Assembly: GCF_003058225.1 (NCBI RefSeq)
Contig: NZ_QBUG01000002.1
Span: forward strand, 62,001 to 126,000
From: Promicromonospora sp. AC04
Lineage (GTDB): Bacteria; Actinomycetota; Actinomycetes; Actinomycetales; Cellulomonadaceae
Length of the DNA stretch: 64,000 bases
Direction of reading: 5' to 3'
In this document: piece after piece, positions 1 to 9,353 of the stretch
How positions within the stretch are numbered: the stretch's first letter is position 1
Layout: every line of letters begins with the position of its first letter
Notes under the pieces: generated by a model
Told to the model about the DNA's origin: nothing
What the model saw: the letters and a program-made list of their open reading frames with translations, nothing else
Databases searched by the model: none
Made by a program: the position numbers and the translations under genes

Positions 1-535
1 TGAACACTCGCTGGACCGGCACCACGAGGCGCGCGGTGGCCAGGGGCGCCGAGAGCGCGAAGTTCTTGGGGATCAGCTCGCCGCACACCATGGAGAAGAC
101 GTTCACCAGGACGACCGCCAGCACCCCCGCGAGCCCCGCGGAGACGGCGGTCGGCACGGATGCCGCGCCGAACGCGGCCGACAGCAGGGAGTTCAGCGCG
201 GGCTGGGCGGTGTAGCCGAGCAGGATCGTGGTCAGCGTGATGCCGACCTGGGCGGAGCTCAGCTCCGTCGAGAGGTGGCGCAGCGCGGTGCGCACGCTGC
301 GGTCCCGCAGACCCTGACCCAACGCGGGCCGGGCAGCGTGCGTGGACCGCGAGTCGGACGGGGAAGAAGGCTGGGAAGAAGACCTGGTCCGGCCGGGTCT
401 GTCTCCCTCCGAGTCGTCGGAGTCGCCGAGCACGGCGGGGTCGATGGTGACGAGGGAGAACTCCCCGGCCACGAAGACAGCAGTACCTGCTGTGAGGAGA
501 ACGCCGACGGCGACCATGATCCAGTCACCGGTCAT
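1..535 (-). CDS. CNNM-domain (HlyC/CorC, hemolysin-family) membrane protein, N-terminal part
   Basis: The start (ATG at 535, GGAG a few bases upstream) is inside the window; the C-terminus lies beyond base 1. The visible ~178 residues begin with a hydrophobic helix and FVAGEFSLV, the usual opening of CNNM transmembrane domains, and later contain SSAQVGITLTTILLGY and CGELIPKNFAL, family hallmarks. Known relatives are Mg/Co efflux-associated proteins with CBS and CorC/HlyC domains after the membrane part; those domains would lie outside the window. A Ser/Pro/Arg-rich insertion of about 35 residues (near residues 30-65) separates the first helix from the conserved part. The gene diverges from the response-regulator gene at 721. 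The family is confident; the transported ion is inferred. Confidence 0.85.
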   Translation of the reverse strand, partial: MTGDWIMVAVGVLLTAGTAVFVAGEFSLVTIDPAVLGDSDDSEGDRPGRTRSSSQPSSPSDSRSTHAARPALGQGLRDRSVRTALRHLSTELSSAQVGITLTTILLGYTAQPALNSLLSAAFGAASVPTAVSAGLAGVLAVVLVNVFSMVCGELIPKNFALSAPLATARLVVPVQRVF

Positions 536-720
536 CTCGCGCTCCGGAGGGCACTCTGGGGGGCCAGTATCTTCCAGGGTTTTCGGTCGGGATATCGCTC
601 GATCATCGTGGGTTAGATCGTAGCGGGAACACCGCGCCGGGCAACGTACCGAGCGCCTCTTGGTCCGACTCTCAGGCTGGCTTCAGTGTCTTATCAGGCA
701 GGTGCGGGCATGATTGACCT

Positions 721-1494
721 ATGTCATCTGGTATTCCCCAGCCGTCTGGGGCCCCGCAGCAGCCCGGCCCGGCGTCTGCCGCAGCCTCGACCGGTCAGCA
801 GAGCGCGACCGTTCTCGTGGTGGAGGACGAGCCAACGATCGCCACCGCGATCGCCCAGCGGCTGTCCGCCGAGGGCTGGCGCGTCGAAGTAGCACGCGAC
901 GGCCTCTCCGGCGTCGACGCCGCGTCCCGGCTGCGCCCTGACCTCGTGGTGCTCGACGTGATGCTGCCCGGCATCGACGGGCTCGAGGTCACACGCCGCA
1001 TCCAGGCCGACCATCCGGTCCCGATCCTCATGCTCACCGCGCGTGACGACGAGACCGACATGCTGGTCGGTCTTGGCGTCGGCGCCGACGACTACATGAC
1101 CAAGCCGTTCTCCATGCGCGAGCTGGTGGCCCGCATCAAGGCCCTGCTGCGCCGCGTCGACCGCGCGGCCCAGGCCGCCGCGACCACCCCCGCGGACCCG
1201 CCCATGACCATGGGCGACGTCACGGTGGACCGCGCCCAGCGCCGTGTCTACCGCGGGGGCGAGGAGGTCCACCTGACCCCCACGGAGTTCGAGCTGCTGG
1301 TCATGCTCGCCGGCTCCCCCAAGACCGTGCTCACGCGCGAGCGCCTGCTCGCCGAGGTCTGGGACTGGGCGGACGCCAGCGGCACGCGCACCGTCGACTC
1401 CCACATCAAGGCGCTGCGCCGCAAGCTCGGCCCCGACCTGATCCGTACGGTGCACGGCGTCGGGTACGCGTTCGAGCCGCCGGCGAACCAGTAG
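721..1494 (+). CDS. OmpR/PhoB-family response regulator
   Basis: 257 residues. A low-complexity N-terminal extension of about 28 residues precedes a receiver domain with acidic pocket EDE (35-37), phospho-acceptor Asp79 (VVLDVML), a Thr switch (LTARDD) and Lys128 (MTKPF). A C-terminal winged helix-turn-helix follows (LTPTEFELL; TRTVDSHIKALRRKLG; the ending RTVHGVGYAFE). It should bind DNA as a phosphorylation-induced dimer on direct repeats. The histidine kinase gene starts 13 bases after its stop, so the two form one operon. No clear Shine-Dalgarno precedes the ATG at 721, so translation may be leaderless or weakly initiated. The stimulus cannot be read from sequence. Confidence 0.92.
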   Translation: MSSGIPQPSGAPQQPGPASAAASTGQQSATVLVVEDEPTIATAIAQRLSAEGWRVEVARDGLSGVDAASRLRPDLVVLDVMLPGIDGLEVTRRIQADHPVPILMLTARDDETDMLVGLGVGADDYMTKPFSMRELVARIKALLRRVDRAAQAAATTPADPPMTMGDVTVDRAQRRVYRGGEEVHLTPTEFELLVMLAGSPKTVLTRERLLAEVWDWADASGTRTVDSHIKALRRKLGPDLIRTVHGVGYAFEPPANQ

Positions 1495-1507
1495 CTCAGG
1501 AGTTCCG

Positions 1508-2740
1508 ATGAGACCGCACGTGCCCCGCGTCCCCGACGTGCGGCCGCTCGACCCCCTGCGTTCCCTCAAGATCAAGCTCGGCGTGCTGGTGGCGGCGACC
1601 GTGACGGCCGCAGTGCTCATCACCTGGCTCGGCCTCCAGGCCTCCCTGGGGCCGAGCCGCACGTTCCCCCTGGCGATCATCCTGTCGCTGCTGGTCACCC
1701 AGGTCCTGGCCCGCGGCATGACGTCGCCGCTGCGGGAGATCACCGAGGCCGTCCAGGCGATGGCCGACGGCGACTACACGCGCCGAGTGCGCGCGACGAG
1801 CAGCGACGAGGTGGGGCAGCTCGCGCACGCGTTCAACCGCATGGCCGAGGACCTGGCCTCGGTCGAGCAGACCCGTCGCGACCTGATCGCCAACGTGTCG
1901 CACGAGCTGCGAACGCCCGTCGCCGCGCTCCAGGCGCAGCTGGAGAACATGGTCGACGGCGTCGTGCAGCCCACCCCGGCCGCGCTGGAGCAGGCGCACG
2001 CGCAGACCGAGCGCCTGACCCGGCTCGTCACCTACCTGCTGGACCTCTCTCGGATCGAGGCGGGCGCCTCGGCGCTGAACGTCGGCGAGATCGCCGTGGG
2101 CGACTTCCTCGAGGACTGCGCGGAGGACCTCCAGATGGTCGACGCCGCGAAGGACCTGCACTACGTCGTCGACGTCACGCCGGAGGACCTCGTGATCGAG
2201 GGCGACGCCGAACGCCTGCACCAGGTGGTCATCAACCTGCTGCAGAACGCGATCCGGCACTCGCCGCCGGGCGGCGTCGTCCGCCTGGACGCCTACCCCG
2301 TCGACGGCACGGAGGGGGCCGACGTCGTGCTCGAGGTCAGTGACGAGGGGCCCGGCATCGCCGTCGCCGACCGGGACCGGATCTTCCAGCGGTTCGTCCG
2401 CGGCACCGGACCCACTACCGCCCCGCGCGGCGACGCGAGCAGGAGCGATACCGGCCGGAGCGATACCGGCCGGAGCGGCTGGGGCAGCCGAGGCAGGGGC
2501 GACAAGGTCAGGACCGCGACCTCGGGCGAGACGGTCGTCGACACGATGGACGACACGACGGGCAGTACCGTCGGATCGAGCGGCGGGACCGGGATCGGAC
2601 TCGCGATCGTCCGCTGGGCGGTCGAGCTGCACGGCGGGCACGTCCAGGTGGTCGACTCGGAACAGGGCGCGACGATGCGGGTCACCCTCCCCGCGCGGGC
2701 GCACCCGGCACCGGGTGTCACGACGACGCACACGGTGTGA
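1508..2740 (+). CDS. HAMP-containing sensor histidine kinase
   Basis: 410 residues, cognate partner of the upstream regulator. Two transmembrane helices (about residues 19-40 and 52-72) are separated by only about 10 outside residues, suggesting it senses the membrane or a partner protein and not a soluble ligand. HAMP follows (about 73-125), then HisKA with the phospho-His in NVSHELRTPV, the N box INLLQNAIRHSPPGG, and G boxes SDEGPGIAV and GGTGIGLAIV. The ATP-lid between the two G boxes is expanded by about 60 low-complexity residues that include a 15-bp tandem duplication (2442-2471). RBS: an AGGAG-like sequence just before the ATG. Function as a kinase is confident; the signal is unknown. 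Confidence 0.92.
   Translation: MRPHVPRVPDVRPLDPLRSLKIKLGVLVAATVTAAVLITWLGLQASLGPSRTFPLAIILSLLVTQVLARGMTSPLREITEAVQAMADGDYTRRVRATSSDEVGQLAHAFNRMAEDLASVEQTRRDLIANVSHELRTPVAALQAQLENMVDGVVQPTPAALEQAHAQTERLTRLVTYLLDLSRIEAGASALNVGEIAVGDFLEDCAEDLQMVDAAKDLHYVVDVTPEDLVIEGDAERLHQVVINLLQNAIRHSPPGGVVRLDAYPVDGTEGADVVLEVSDEGPGIAVADRDRIFQRFVRGTGPTTAPRGDASRSDTGRSDTGRSGWGSRGRGDKVRTATSGETVVDTMDDTTGSTVGSSGGTGIGLAIVRWAVELHGGHVQVVDSEQGATMRVTLPARAHPAPGVTTTHTV
2442..2471 (+). repeat. 15-bp tandem duplication inside the kinase ATP lid
   Basis: Two perfect copies of GGAGCGATACCGGCC, with part of a third. They encode the repeated SDTGR segment in the expanded lid of the histidine kinase and keep the reading frame. 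Confidence 0.9.
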
Positions 2741-3130
2741 TCAGGTGCTGCGACCCGGCGCAACGAGCCGGCATGGGCGGGCCGGCGCCCGCGCGAAACC
2801 GAGGAGCCTAGTGGCGCGGGCGGTCAAAGCGTGAGACGGAGTCGCGTGATTTCTGTCACAGACGCCAAAGATTGTCCGTCCGGCGACAAACCCCGTAACG
2901 CCGCGTTGGCGACTTCGAGGCCGAACGTTGCCCCCTTTTTGCTCTGGGTGCGAGAAACATGACGAACCATCTTCCTTGGCCCCGCGACACCCCGCGGCGC
3001 CCGCGCGAACCCGCCCACCAAGGAGCGGGAAGGGCCTACCCTTGGAGGGTCCGAAAACATTCGGGCTGCGCGTGCCGCGGCAATGTGGCGCGCGACGAAC
3101 GCAACTGTGGTGAAGGTGGGCGATCCGCGC
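2741..3130. other. Gene-free region upstream of kgd
   Basis: About 390 bases between the kinase stop and the preferred kgd start, with relatively A/T-richer patches near 2850-2960 for this genome. It presumably holds the kgd promoter and a long leader. No convincing gene, RNA structure or strong sigma-70-like pair was recognised. Short ORFs here have no recognisable features. Confidence 0.5.
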
Positions 3131-6100
3131 GTGTCAGCTAATGCTGGTTCAGAGTCGATCAGCGTGGCGAGCTCGTCATTCGGAGCCAACGAATGGCTTG
3201 TGGACGAGCTCTACCAGCAGTATCTGAAGGACAAGAACGCGGTGGACCCCGCGTGGTGGGACTTCTTCGCCGACTACACACCGGGCGAGAACGGTTCCAC
3301 CAAGGACGGCGCTTCGACAGCCGCCCCGACTCCGGCCTCCTCGACACCGACCGCCGCGGCTCCTGCCGCGCCCACGGCGTCCGCCCCCACCGCTCCTGCT
3401 GCCGCACCGGTAGCGGCCACACCGGCGACGGCGCCGGCGGCGCCCGCCCAGCAGGCCGCCACCCCGGTGACGGGCGGCACCGCCGCCGCGGAGGCCGAGC
3501 AGCCGGTGCGGGAGAAGGCCCTGCCTGCCGACCCGAAGGTCAACCCGGCCAGCCCGATCGCCACCCCGCCCACCACGCACTACGCGGACACGTTCGAGCG
3601 CCCCATTGCGCACCCGGACGCCGTCGACGACATCCAGAAGCTGCGCGGCCCCGCCGCGCGCGTGGTCACGAACATGGAGGCCTCGCTCGAGGTCCCCACC
3701 GCCACCTCGGTGCGCGCCGTGCCCGCCAAGCTGATGGTCGACAACCGCATAGTCATCAACAACCACCTCAAGCGCGGCCGCGGCGGCAAGATCTCGTTCA
3801 CGCACCTCATCGGCTTCGCGCTGGTCGAGGCGCTGGCGGACATGCCCGTCATGAACGCCCACTACGAGCCGGTCGACGGCAAGCCGGGCGTGAACCAGCC
3901 GGCGCACGTGGGCTTCGGCCTCGCGATCGACCTGGCCAAGCCGGACGGCTCGCGCCAGCTCCTGGTGCCGAGCATCAAGAAGGCCGAGGAGCTCGACTTC
4001 GCCGAGTTCTGGGCGGCCTACGAGGAGCTGGTCCGCAAGGCCCGCGGCAACAAGCTCGCCGTGCCCGACTTCCAGGGCACCACGATCTCGCTGACCAACC
4101 CGGGTGGCATCGGCACCGTGCACTCGGTGCCCCGCCTCATGCAGGGCCAGGGCACCATCATCGGCGTCGGCGCCATGGACTACCCGGCGGAGTTCGCCGG
4201 CGCGTCCGAGGAACAGCTCGCCAAGATGGGCATCTCGAAGGTCATGACGATCACGTCGACCTACGACCACCGCATCATCCAGGGCGCCCAGTCCGGCGAG
4301 TTCCTGAAGATCATCGCGGGGAAGCTGCTCGGCCTGGACGGCTTCTACGACCGCGTCTTCGCGGCGCTGCGCGTCCCGTACGAGCCCGTCCGCTGGGTGC
4401 GCGACAACACCGTCGACGCCGACGTCGAGGCCGCCAAGCCGGCCAAGATCGCCGAGGTCATCCAGTCCTACCGCTCGCGCGGCCACCTCATGGCGGACAC
4501 CGACCCGCTCGCCTACCGCCAGCGCAAGCACCCCGACCTGGACATCCAGAACCACGGCCTCACGCTGTGGGACCTGGACCGCACGTTCCCGACGGCGGGC
4601 TTCGGCCCCAAGCCGAAGGCGACGCTGCGCGACGTCCTGGGCCTGCTGCGCGACTCGTACTGCCGCACCATCGGCATCGAGTACATGCACATCGCGGACC
4701 CGGCGCAGCGCAAGTGGCTCCAGGAGCGCCTGGAGGCGGGCTACGCCAAGACGCCGCGTGAGGACCAGCTGCGCATCCTGCGCCGGCTCAACTCCGCCGA
4801 GGCGTTCGAGACGTTCCTGCAGACCAAGTTCGTCGGCCAGAAGCGCTTCTCGCTGGAGGGCGGCGAGTCCCTGATCCCGCTGCTCGACGCGATCCTGTCG
4901 CGCGCCGCCGAGGGCGGCCTCGACGAGGTCGGCATCGGCATGGCCCACCGCGGCCGCCTCAACGTGCTGGCGAACATCGCGGGCAAGAGCTACGGCCAGA
5001 TCTTCAAGGAGTTCGAGGGCCAGCTCGACCCGAAGAGCGTTCAGGGCTCGGGCGACGTCAAGTACCACCTCGGCACCGAGGGCACGTTCACCTCCGAGTC
5101 CGGCGCCACGACGCGCGTCTACCTCGCGGCCAACCCGTCGCACCTGGAGGCCGTGGACCCGGTGCTCGAGGGCATCGTCCGCGCCAAGCAGGACCGCATC
5201 GACCTCGGCGGTGACGGCTTCTCCGTGCTGCCGATCCTCGTGCACGGCGACGCGGCCTTCGCCGGCCAGGGCGTGGTCCCCGAGGTGCTGAACCTGTCGC
5301 AGCTGCGCGGCTACCGCACCGGCGGCACCATCCACGTGGTCGTCAACAACCAGGTGGGCTTCACCACCGGCCCGACGGCGTCGCGGTCGACCACCTACGC
5401 GACGGACGTCGCCAAGGGCTACCAGGTCCCCGTGATGCACGTGAACGGCGACGACCCCGAGGCCGTCGTGCGGACCGCCGAGCTCGCCTTCGCGTTCCGC
5501 GAGCAGTTCGGCCAGGACGTCATCATCGACCTCATCTGCTACCGCCGCCGCGGGCACAACGAGGGCGACGACCCGTCGATGACGCAGCCGCTCATGTACA
5601 ACCTCATCGAGACCAAGCGCTCGGTGCGCAAGCTCTACACCGAGAACCTGGTCGCACGCGGTGACATCACCGTGGAGGAGGCCGAGCACGCGCTGCAGGA
5701 CTACCAGTCGCAGCTCGAGCGGGTCTTCACCGAGACCAAGTCCGGCTTCACCCCCGCCCCGCAGACGGAGCACCTCGCCGGCTTGGAGCGCCCCGAGTCC
5801 CAGCGCCAGGACGCGGGCACCATGGTTGGCTGGCAGACGGCGATCTCCCACGACGCCCTGCAGCGGGTCGGCGACGCGCACGTCACGCCGCCGGAGGGCT
5901 TCACGATCCACCCGAAGCTCGCCCAGCTGCTCGAGAAGCGCCAGCTCATGGCGAAGGACGGCGGCATCGACTGGGGCTTCGGTGAGCTCGTGGCTTTCGG
6001 CTCGCTCCTCATCGAGGGCACCCCGGTGCGCCTCGCCGGGCAGGACTCCCGCCGTGGCACGTTCGTCCAGCGGCACGCGGTGCTCCACGACCGGGAGACC

Positions 6101-6979
6101 GGCGCCGAGTGGACCCCGCTGCTGTACCTCTCGGGCGACCAGGCCAAGTTCTGGGTCTACGACTCCTCGCTGTCGGAGTACGCGGCACTCGGCTTCGAGT
6201 ACGGCTACTCGGTGGAGCGCCCGGACGCCCTGGTGCTCTGGGAGGCGCAGTTCGGCGACTTCGTCAACGGCGCCCAGACGGTGATCGACGAGTTCATCTC
6301 GTCGGCCGAGCAGAAGTGGGGCCAGTCGTCGTCGGTGGTCATGCTGCTGCCGCACGGCTACGAGGGCCAGGGACCGGACCACTCGTCCGCCCGCATCGAG
6401 CGGTTCCTGCAGCTGGGCGCCGAGAACAACATCACTATCGCGCAGCCGTCCACGCCGGCGTCGTACTTCCACCTGCTGCGTCGCCAGGCGTACGCCCGGC
6501 CGCGCCGTCCGCTCGTGGTGTTCACGCCGAAGCAGCTGCTGCGCCTCAAGGCGGCGGCGTCCGCGGTGGAGGACTTCACCGCGGGCACGTTCCAGGAGGT
6601 CATCCCGGACGCGACGGCGGTCCCCGCCAAGGTCGACCGCGTGCTCCTGTGCACCGGCCGCGTGTACTACGACCTCCTCGCCGAGCGCACCAAGCGCGGC
6701 GACGAGGGCGTGGCCATCGTCCGCCTGGAGCAGCTCTACCCGTTCCCGGAGGCGCAGCTTCGCGCGGAGCTCGCCAAGTACGGCGACGCCGAGGTGGTCT
6801 GGGTGCAGGACGAGCCGCAGAACCAGGGTGCGTGGGGCTTCATCCACCTCGCCCTGCCGCTGGACTTCCCGTACGTCAAGGTGGTCTCCCGCCCGGCGTC
6901 GGCATCGACGGCCGCGGGCACCGCGAAGGCGCACCAGGCGCAGCAGAAGACGCTCGTGGAGCAGGCCTTCACCCGCTGA
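3131..6979 (+). CDS. kgd: Multifunctional 2-oxoglutarate decarboxylase / dehydrogenase E1-E2 fusion (Kgd/OdhA type)
   Basis: About 1282 residues. In Actinobacteria this protein carries the E1 activity of the 2-oxoglutarate dehydrogenase complex fused to an E2-like succinyltransferase domain. Order seen: a short N-terminal segment (SSFGANEWLVDELYQQY), an Ala/Pro-rich linker (about residues 55-130), the acyltransferase core ending at the catalytic TSTYDHRIIQGA, then the ThDP domain (GMAHRGRLNVLAN; GDAAF; NNQVGFTT; RRRGHNEGDDP) and a transketolase-type C-terminus. No lipoyl domain is present, as usual for this fusion. I prefer GTG 3131, which has GAAGGTGGG about 10 bases upstream; an in-frame ATG at 3083 lacks an SD. 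Activity of relatives is inhibited by an FHA protein (GarA/OdhI) that is not in this window. Confidence 0.95.
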   Translation: MSANAGSESISVASSSFGANEWLVDELYQQYLKDKNAVDPAWWDFFADYTPGENGSTKDGASTAAPTPASSTPTAAAPAAPTASAPTAPAAAPVAATPATAPAAPAQQAATPVTGGTAAAEAEQPVREKALPADPKVNPASPIATPPTTHYADTFERPIAHPDAVDDIQKLRGPAARVVTNMEASLEVPTATSVRAVPAKLMVDNRIVINNHLKRGRGGKISFTHLIGFALVEALADMPVMNAHYEPVDGKPGVNQPAHVGFGLAIDLAKPDGSRQLLVPSIKKAEELDFAEFWAAYEELVRKARGNKLAVPDFQGTTISLTNPGGIGTVHSVPRLMQGQGTIIGVGAMDYPAEFAGASEEQLAKMGISKVMTITSTYDHRIIQGAQSGEFLKIIAGKLLGLDGFYDRVFAALRVPYEPVRWVRDNTVDADVEAAKPAKIAEVIQSYRSRGHLMADTDPLAYRQRKHPDLDIQNHGLTLWDLDRTFPTAGFGPKPKATLRDVLGLLRDSYCRTIGIEYMHIADPAQRKWLQERLEAGYAKTPREDQLRILRRLNSAEAFETFLQTKFVGQKRFSLEGGESLIPLLDAILSRAAEGGLDEVGIGMAHRGRLNVLANIAGKSYGQIFKEFEGQLDPKSVQGSGDVKYHLGTEGTFTSESGATTRVYLAANPSHLEAVDPVLEGIVRAKQDRIDLGGDGFSVLPILVHGDAAFAGQGVVPEVLNLSQLRGYRTGGTIHVVVNNQVGFTTGPTASRSTTYATDVAKGYQVPVMHVNGDDPEAVVRTAELAFAFREQFGQDVIIDLICYRRRGHNEGDDPSMTQPLMYNLIETKRSVRKLYTENLVARGDITVEEAEHALQDYQSQLERVFTETKSGFTPAPQTEHLAGLERPESQRQDAGTMVGWQTAISHDALQRVGDAHVTPPEGFTIHPKLAQLLEKRQLMAKDGGIDWGFGELVAFGSLLIEGTPVRLAGQDSRRGTFVQRHAVLHDRETGAEWTPLLYLSGDQAKFWVYDSSLSEYAALGFEYGYSVERPDALVLWEAQFGDFVNGAQTVIDEFISSAEQKWGQSSSVVMLLPHGYEGQGPDHSSARIERFLQLGAENNITIAQPSTPASYFHLLRRQAYARPRRPLVVFTPKQLLRLKAAASAVEDFTAGTFQEVIPDATAVPAKVDRVLLCTGRVYYDLLAERTKRGDEGVAIVRLEQLYPFPEAQLRAELAKYGDAEVVWVQDEPQNQGAWGFIHLALPLDFPYVKVVSRPASASTAAGTAKAHQAQQKTLVEQAFTR

Positions 6980-6994
6980 CCCTTACGCCGAGAT

Positions 6995-7038
6995 AGAACT
7001 GGGGCCGGAGCGCTGATCAGCGCTCCGGCCCCAGTTCT
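6995..7038. terminator. Perfect 44-bp palindromic bidirectional terminator
   Basis: 22-base perfect arms meet at a central TGATCA; the core is GGGGCCGGAGCGCTGA and its complement. It begins 16 bases after the kgd stop and ends 34 bases before the stop of the convergent aldo/keto reductase gene, so it can end transcription from both sides. T-rich bases follow on the kgd strand (TTCTTTCT). A close relative lies at 9979-10016. Confidence 0.85.
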
Positions 7039-7071
7039 TTCTCGCCACAGCTCTACCTCGGCGGGATGAGC

Positions 7072-8067
7072 TCACCACTTGTCGTGGACGTGCTCCTTGA
7101 TGCTCTCCTCGTAGATCTCCCGCACGCCCGACATGAACAGCGGGCCCAGCGTCGCGGCGGAGCCCGCGGCGGCGTTGGCCCGGGCCTGCTCCACGTTGCG
7201 CGCGCCCGGGATCACTGACGAGACGCCCGGCCGCTGCCACGCCCAGGCGATCGCCGCCTGGGCCGGGGTGAGGGTGTCGCCGACGAGGTCCCTGGCCAGC
7301 TCGGTGAACCGGGCCGCGGCCTCGAGCCCCACCTCGTAGGGCACGCCGGAGAACGTCTCGCCGACGTCGAACGCGGCGCCGTCGCGGTTGAAGCTGCGGT
7401 GGTCGTTCTCCGCGAACACCGTCTCCTTCGTGTACTTGCCGGAGAGCAGGCCGGAGGCGAGCGGCACGCGCGCGATGATGCCGACGCCCGCCGCCGAGGC
7501 CGCGGGCAGCACCTCCTCGAGCGGCTTGAGCCGGAACGCGTTCAGGATGATCTGCACGGAGGCTACGTTCGGGCGCGCGATGGCCTCCAGGGCCTCCGAC
7601 GTCGTCTCGACGCTCACGCCGTACGCGGCGATGACGCCGTCGGACACGAGCTCGTCCAGCGCGTCGTACACGGCGTCCGTGGAGTAGACGGCAGTGGGCG
7701 GGCAGTGCAGCTGGACCAGGTCCAGCCGGTCGACGCCGAGGTTCCGCCGGGACCGGTCGGTCCACTCGCGGAAGTTCTCCAGCACGTAGTTCTCCGGCAC
7801 CTGGTCCATGCGCCGGCCCATCTTCGTGGCGACGGTGATCCCGGCTTCGGGGTGGTTCTTGAGGAACGCACCGATCAGCTGCTCGCTGCGGCCGTCGCCA
7901 TAGACGTCCGCCGTGTCGAAGAAGGTCACCCCGGCCTCGAGGGAGGCCCCGAGAACGGCGTGGGCGTCGCCCTCGCTGACCTCACCCCAGTCAGCGCCGA
8001 GCTGCCAGGTCCCCAGGCCCACCGCCGATACGAGCCGACCAGTCCGTCCGAGTACCTGCTGTTCCAT
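7072..8067 (-). CDS. Aldo/keto reductase
   Basis: 331 residues. NADPH-linked oxidoreductase with a TIM-barrel fold. It opens with LGRTGRLVSAVGLGTWQLG, followed by the catalytic Asp-Tyr region FFDTADVYGDG, the Lys region VATKMGR, LDLVQLHCPP with the active-site His, and the C-terminal cofactor loop SSVIPGARNVEQARAN. Start ATG 8067 has an excellent AGGAGG six to seven bases upstream, which rules out the longer in-frame ATG at 8157. Convergent with kgd; divergent from the epimerase gene. The substrate is unknown; the subgroup resembles stress-related aldo/keto reductases. Confidence 0.93.
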   Translation of the reverse strand: MEQQVLGRTGRLVSAVGLGTWQLGADWGEVSEGDAHAVLGASLEAGVTFFDTADVYGDGRSEQLIGAFLKNHPEAGITVATKMGRRMDQVPENYVLENFREWTDRSRRNLGVDRLDLVQLHCPPTAVYSTDAVYDALDELVSDGVIAAYGVSVETTSEALEAIARPNVASVQIILNAFRLKPLEEVLPAASAAGVGIIARVPLASGLLSGKYTKETVFAENDHRSFNRDGAAFDVGETFSGVPYEVGLEAAARFTELARDLVGDTLTPAQAAIAWAWQRPGVSSVIPGARNVEQARANAAAGSAATLGPLFMSGVREIYEESIKEHVHDKW

Positions 8068-8222
8068 CGTTCCTCCTACTGCTGGGGCGGGCAGACTTGC
8101 CCGCGCGGACCCGCCTTCAGGTCCAGTTCGTAGCGGGCTGCTTCGCACTGTGTGCAACCCGGCCCTCTAGTCTGCTGTCTCACGCTACGTGGCGCAGGCG
8201 TTATTTGCCCTACGGTTACCGT

Positions 8223-9182
8223 GTGAGTGTGACGACAGAAATTCCTCCGGTTGCTGCCGCAAGGCCCCATCCTTCCGGGGACCAGTTCCGCATCAGCCAC
8301 GAAGGCCCTGGCCAGGAGAGACACCGAGCGACCGTTACCCAGGTGGGTGCGGCGCTGCGAGAGTACTCGGTGGACGGGCGCGATGTCGTGGTGCCCTTCG
8401 ACGTCGACGAGATCAGTCCCGTGTTCAACTGCGCGGTCCTGATCCCCTGGCCCAACCGGCTCCGCGACGGCGCCTACGAGTTCGCCGGCGTGACCCATCA
8501 GCTGCCCGTGACGGAGCCGGCGCGCAACACAGCGCTGCACGGCCTCGCGGCGTGGGAGCGCTGGTCGGTGGTGGAGCACACGGGCTCCGCCGTCACGCTC
8601 GAGCTCGAGCTCGTGGCCCGGCCCGGCTATCCGTTCCAGCTGGTCGCGCAGATGCGCTACGCCCTGTCCGACGCCGGGCTCGAGGTCACCCTCGACGTCA
8701 CCAACGTGGGGCCGAGCACCGCGCCCTACGGGTGCGGGTTCCACCCGTGGCTGTCCACGGGCGGCGCTGACCTGGACGAGTGCACCGTGCGCCTCGACGC
8801 CGCGACCCGCGTCACGACCGACGAGCGGCTGCTGCCGACCGGCACCGAGCCGGCGTCGGGCACCTACGACCTGCGTGAGGCGCGCAGCGCGGCCGGCCTG
8901 GACCTCGACGACGCGTACGTGGACGTGGTGCGGGACGACGACGGCCTGTCCTGGGCCCACCTGACCGCCCCCGACGGCCGCACGGCCGCGGTCTGGATGG
9001 ACGAGTCGCAGGATGTCTGGCAGGTCTGCACGGGCGACCACATCGCCCCGGACCGGCGTCGTATGGGCCTGGCCGCCGAGCCGATGAGCTGCGTCGCCGA
9101 CGCGTTCCGCACGGGCGAACGGCTCGTGCACCTCGACCCGGGCGAGCACCACGGCGTCCGCTGGGGGATGACGCTGCTCTGA
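8223..9182 (+). CDS. Aldose 1-epimerase family protein (galactose-mutarotase fold)
   Basis: About 319 residues. Conserved blocks include VLIPWPNRLRDGAYEF, NTALHGL (the first catalytic His region), APYGCGFHPWLS (the second His region) and EPMSC near the C-terminus. Mutarotases interconvert alpha and beta anomers of sugars in the cytoplasm. The start is uncertain: GTG 8223 and GTG 8229 are both possible, and no Shine-Dalgarno is visible, so initiation may be nearly leaderless. The gene stands alone, divergent from the aldo/keto reductase. Its sugar specificity cannot be inferred. Confidence 0.88.
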   Translation: MSVTTEIPPVAAARPHPSGDQFRISHEGPGQERHRATVTQVGAALREYSVDGRDVVVPFDVDEISPVFNCAVLIPWPNRLRDGAYEFAGVTHQLPVTEPARNTALHGLAAWERWSVVEHTGSAVTLELELVARPGYPFQLVAQMRYALSDAGLEVTLDVTNVGPSTAPYGCGFHPWLSTGGADLDECTVRLDAATRVTTDERLLPTGTEPASGTYDLREARSAAGLDLDDAYVDVVRDDDGLSWAHLTAPDGRTAAVWMDESQDVWQVCTGDHIAPDRRRMGLAAEPMSCVADAFRTGERLVHLDPGEHHGVRWGMTLL

Positions 9183-9353
9183 CATCTGCCCCGACATCGA
9201 CCCCTGACAACCTGGCCTTGATGAATCTGCATCGACACGGGAGCCTCCGCCGTCGGCGCGTTGTCGGGATCGGTTACGGTCCGTGCACCACAATGGGGAA
9301 CCGGCCGTCCGCCAGGCTGCCGGGAACAGGCCGTAACAGGCAAGGAGAGTCCG

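Noticed and set aside
3083-3130. ATG 3083 as the kgd start.
   Set aside because: No Shine-Dalgarno, while GTG 3131 has GAAGGTGGG and gives the conserved N-terminus.
3176-6934. A 1252-residue ORF antisense to kgd, and similar long antisense ORFs elsewhere (for example 724-1743 and 19234-21300).
   Set aside because: Arg/Gly/Ala/Val-rich shadows produced by strong third-position GC bias opposite real genes; no motifs and no ribosome-binding sites.
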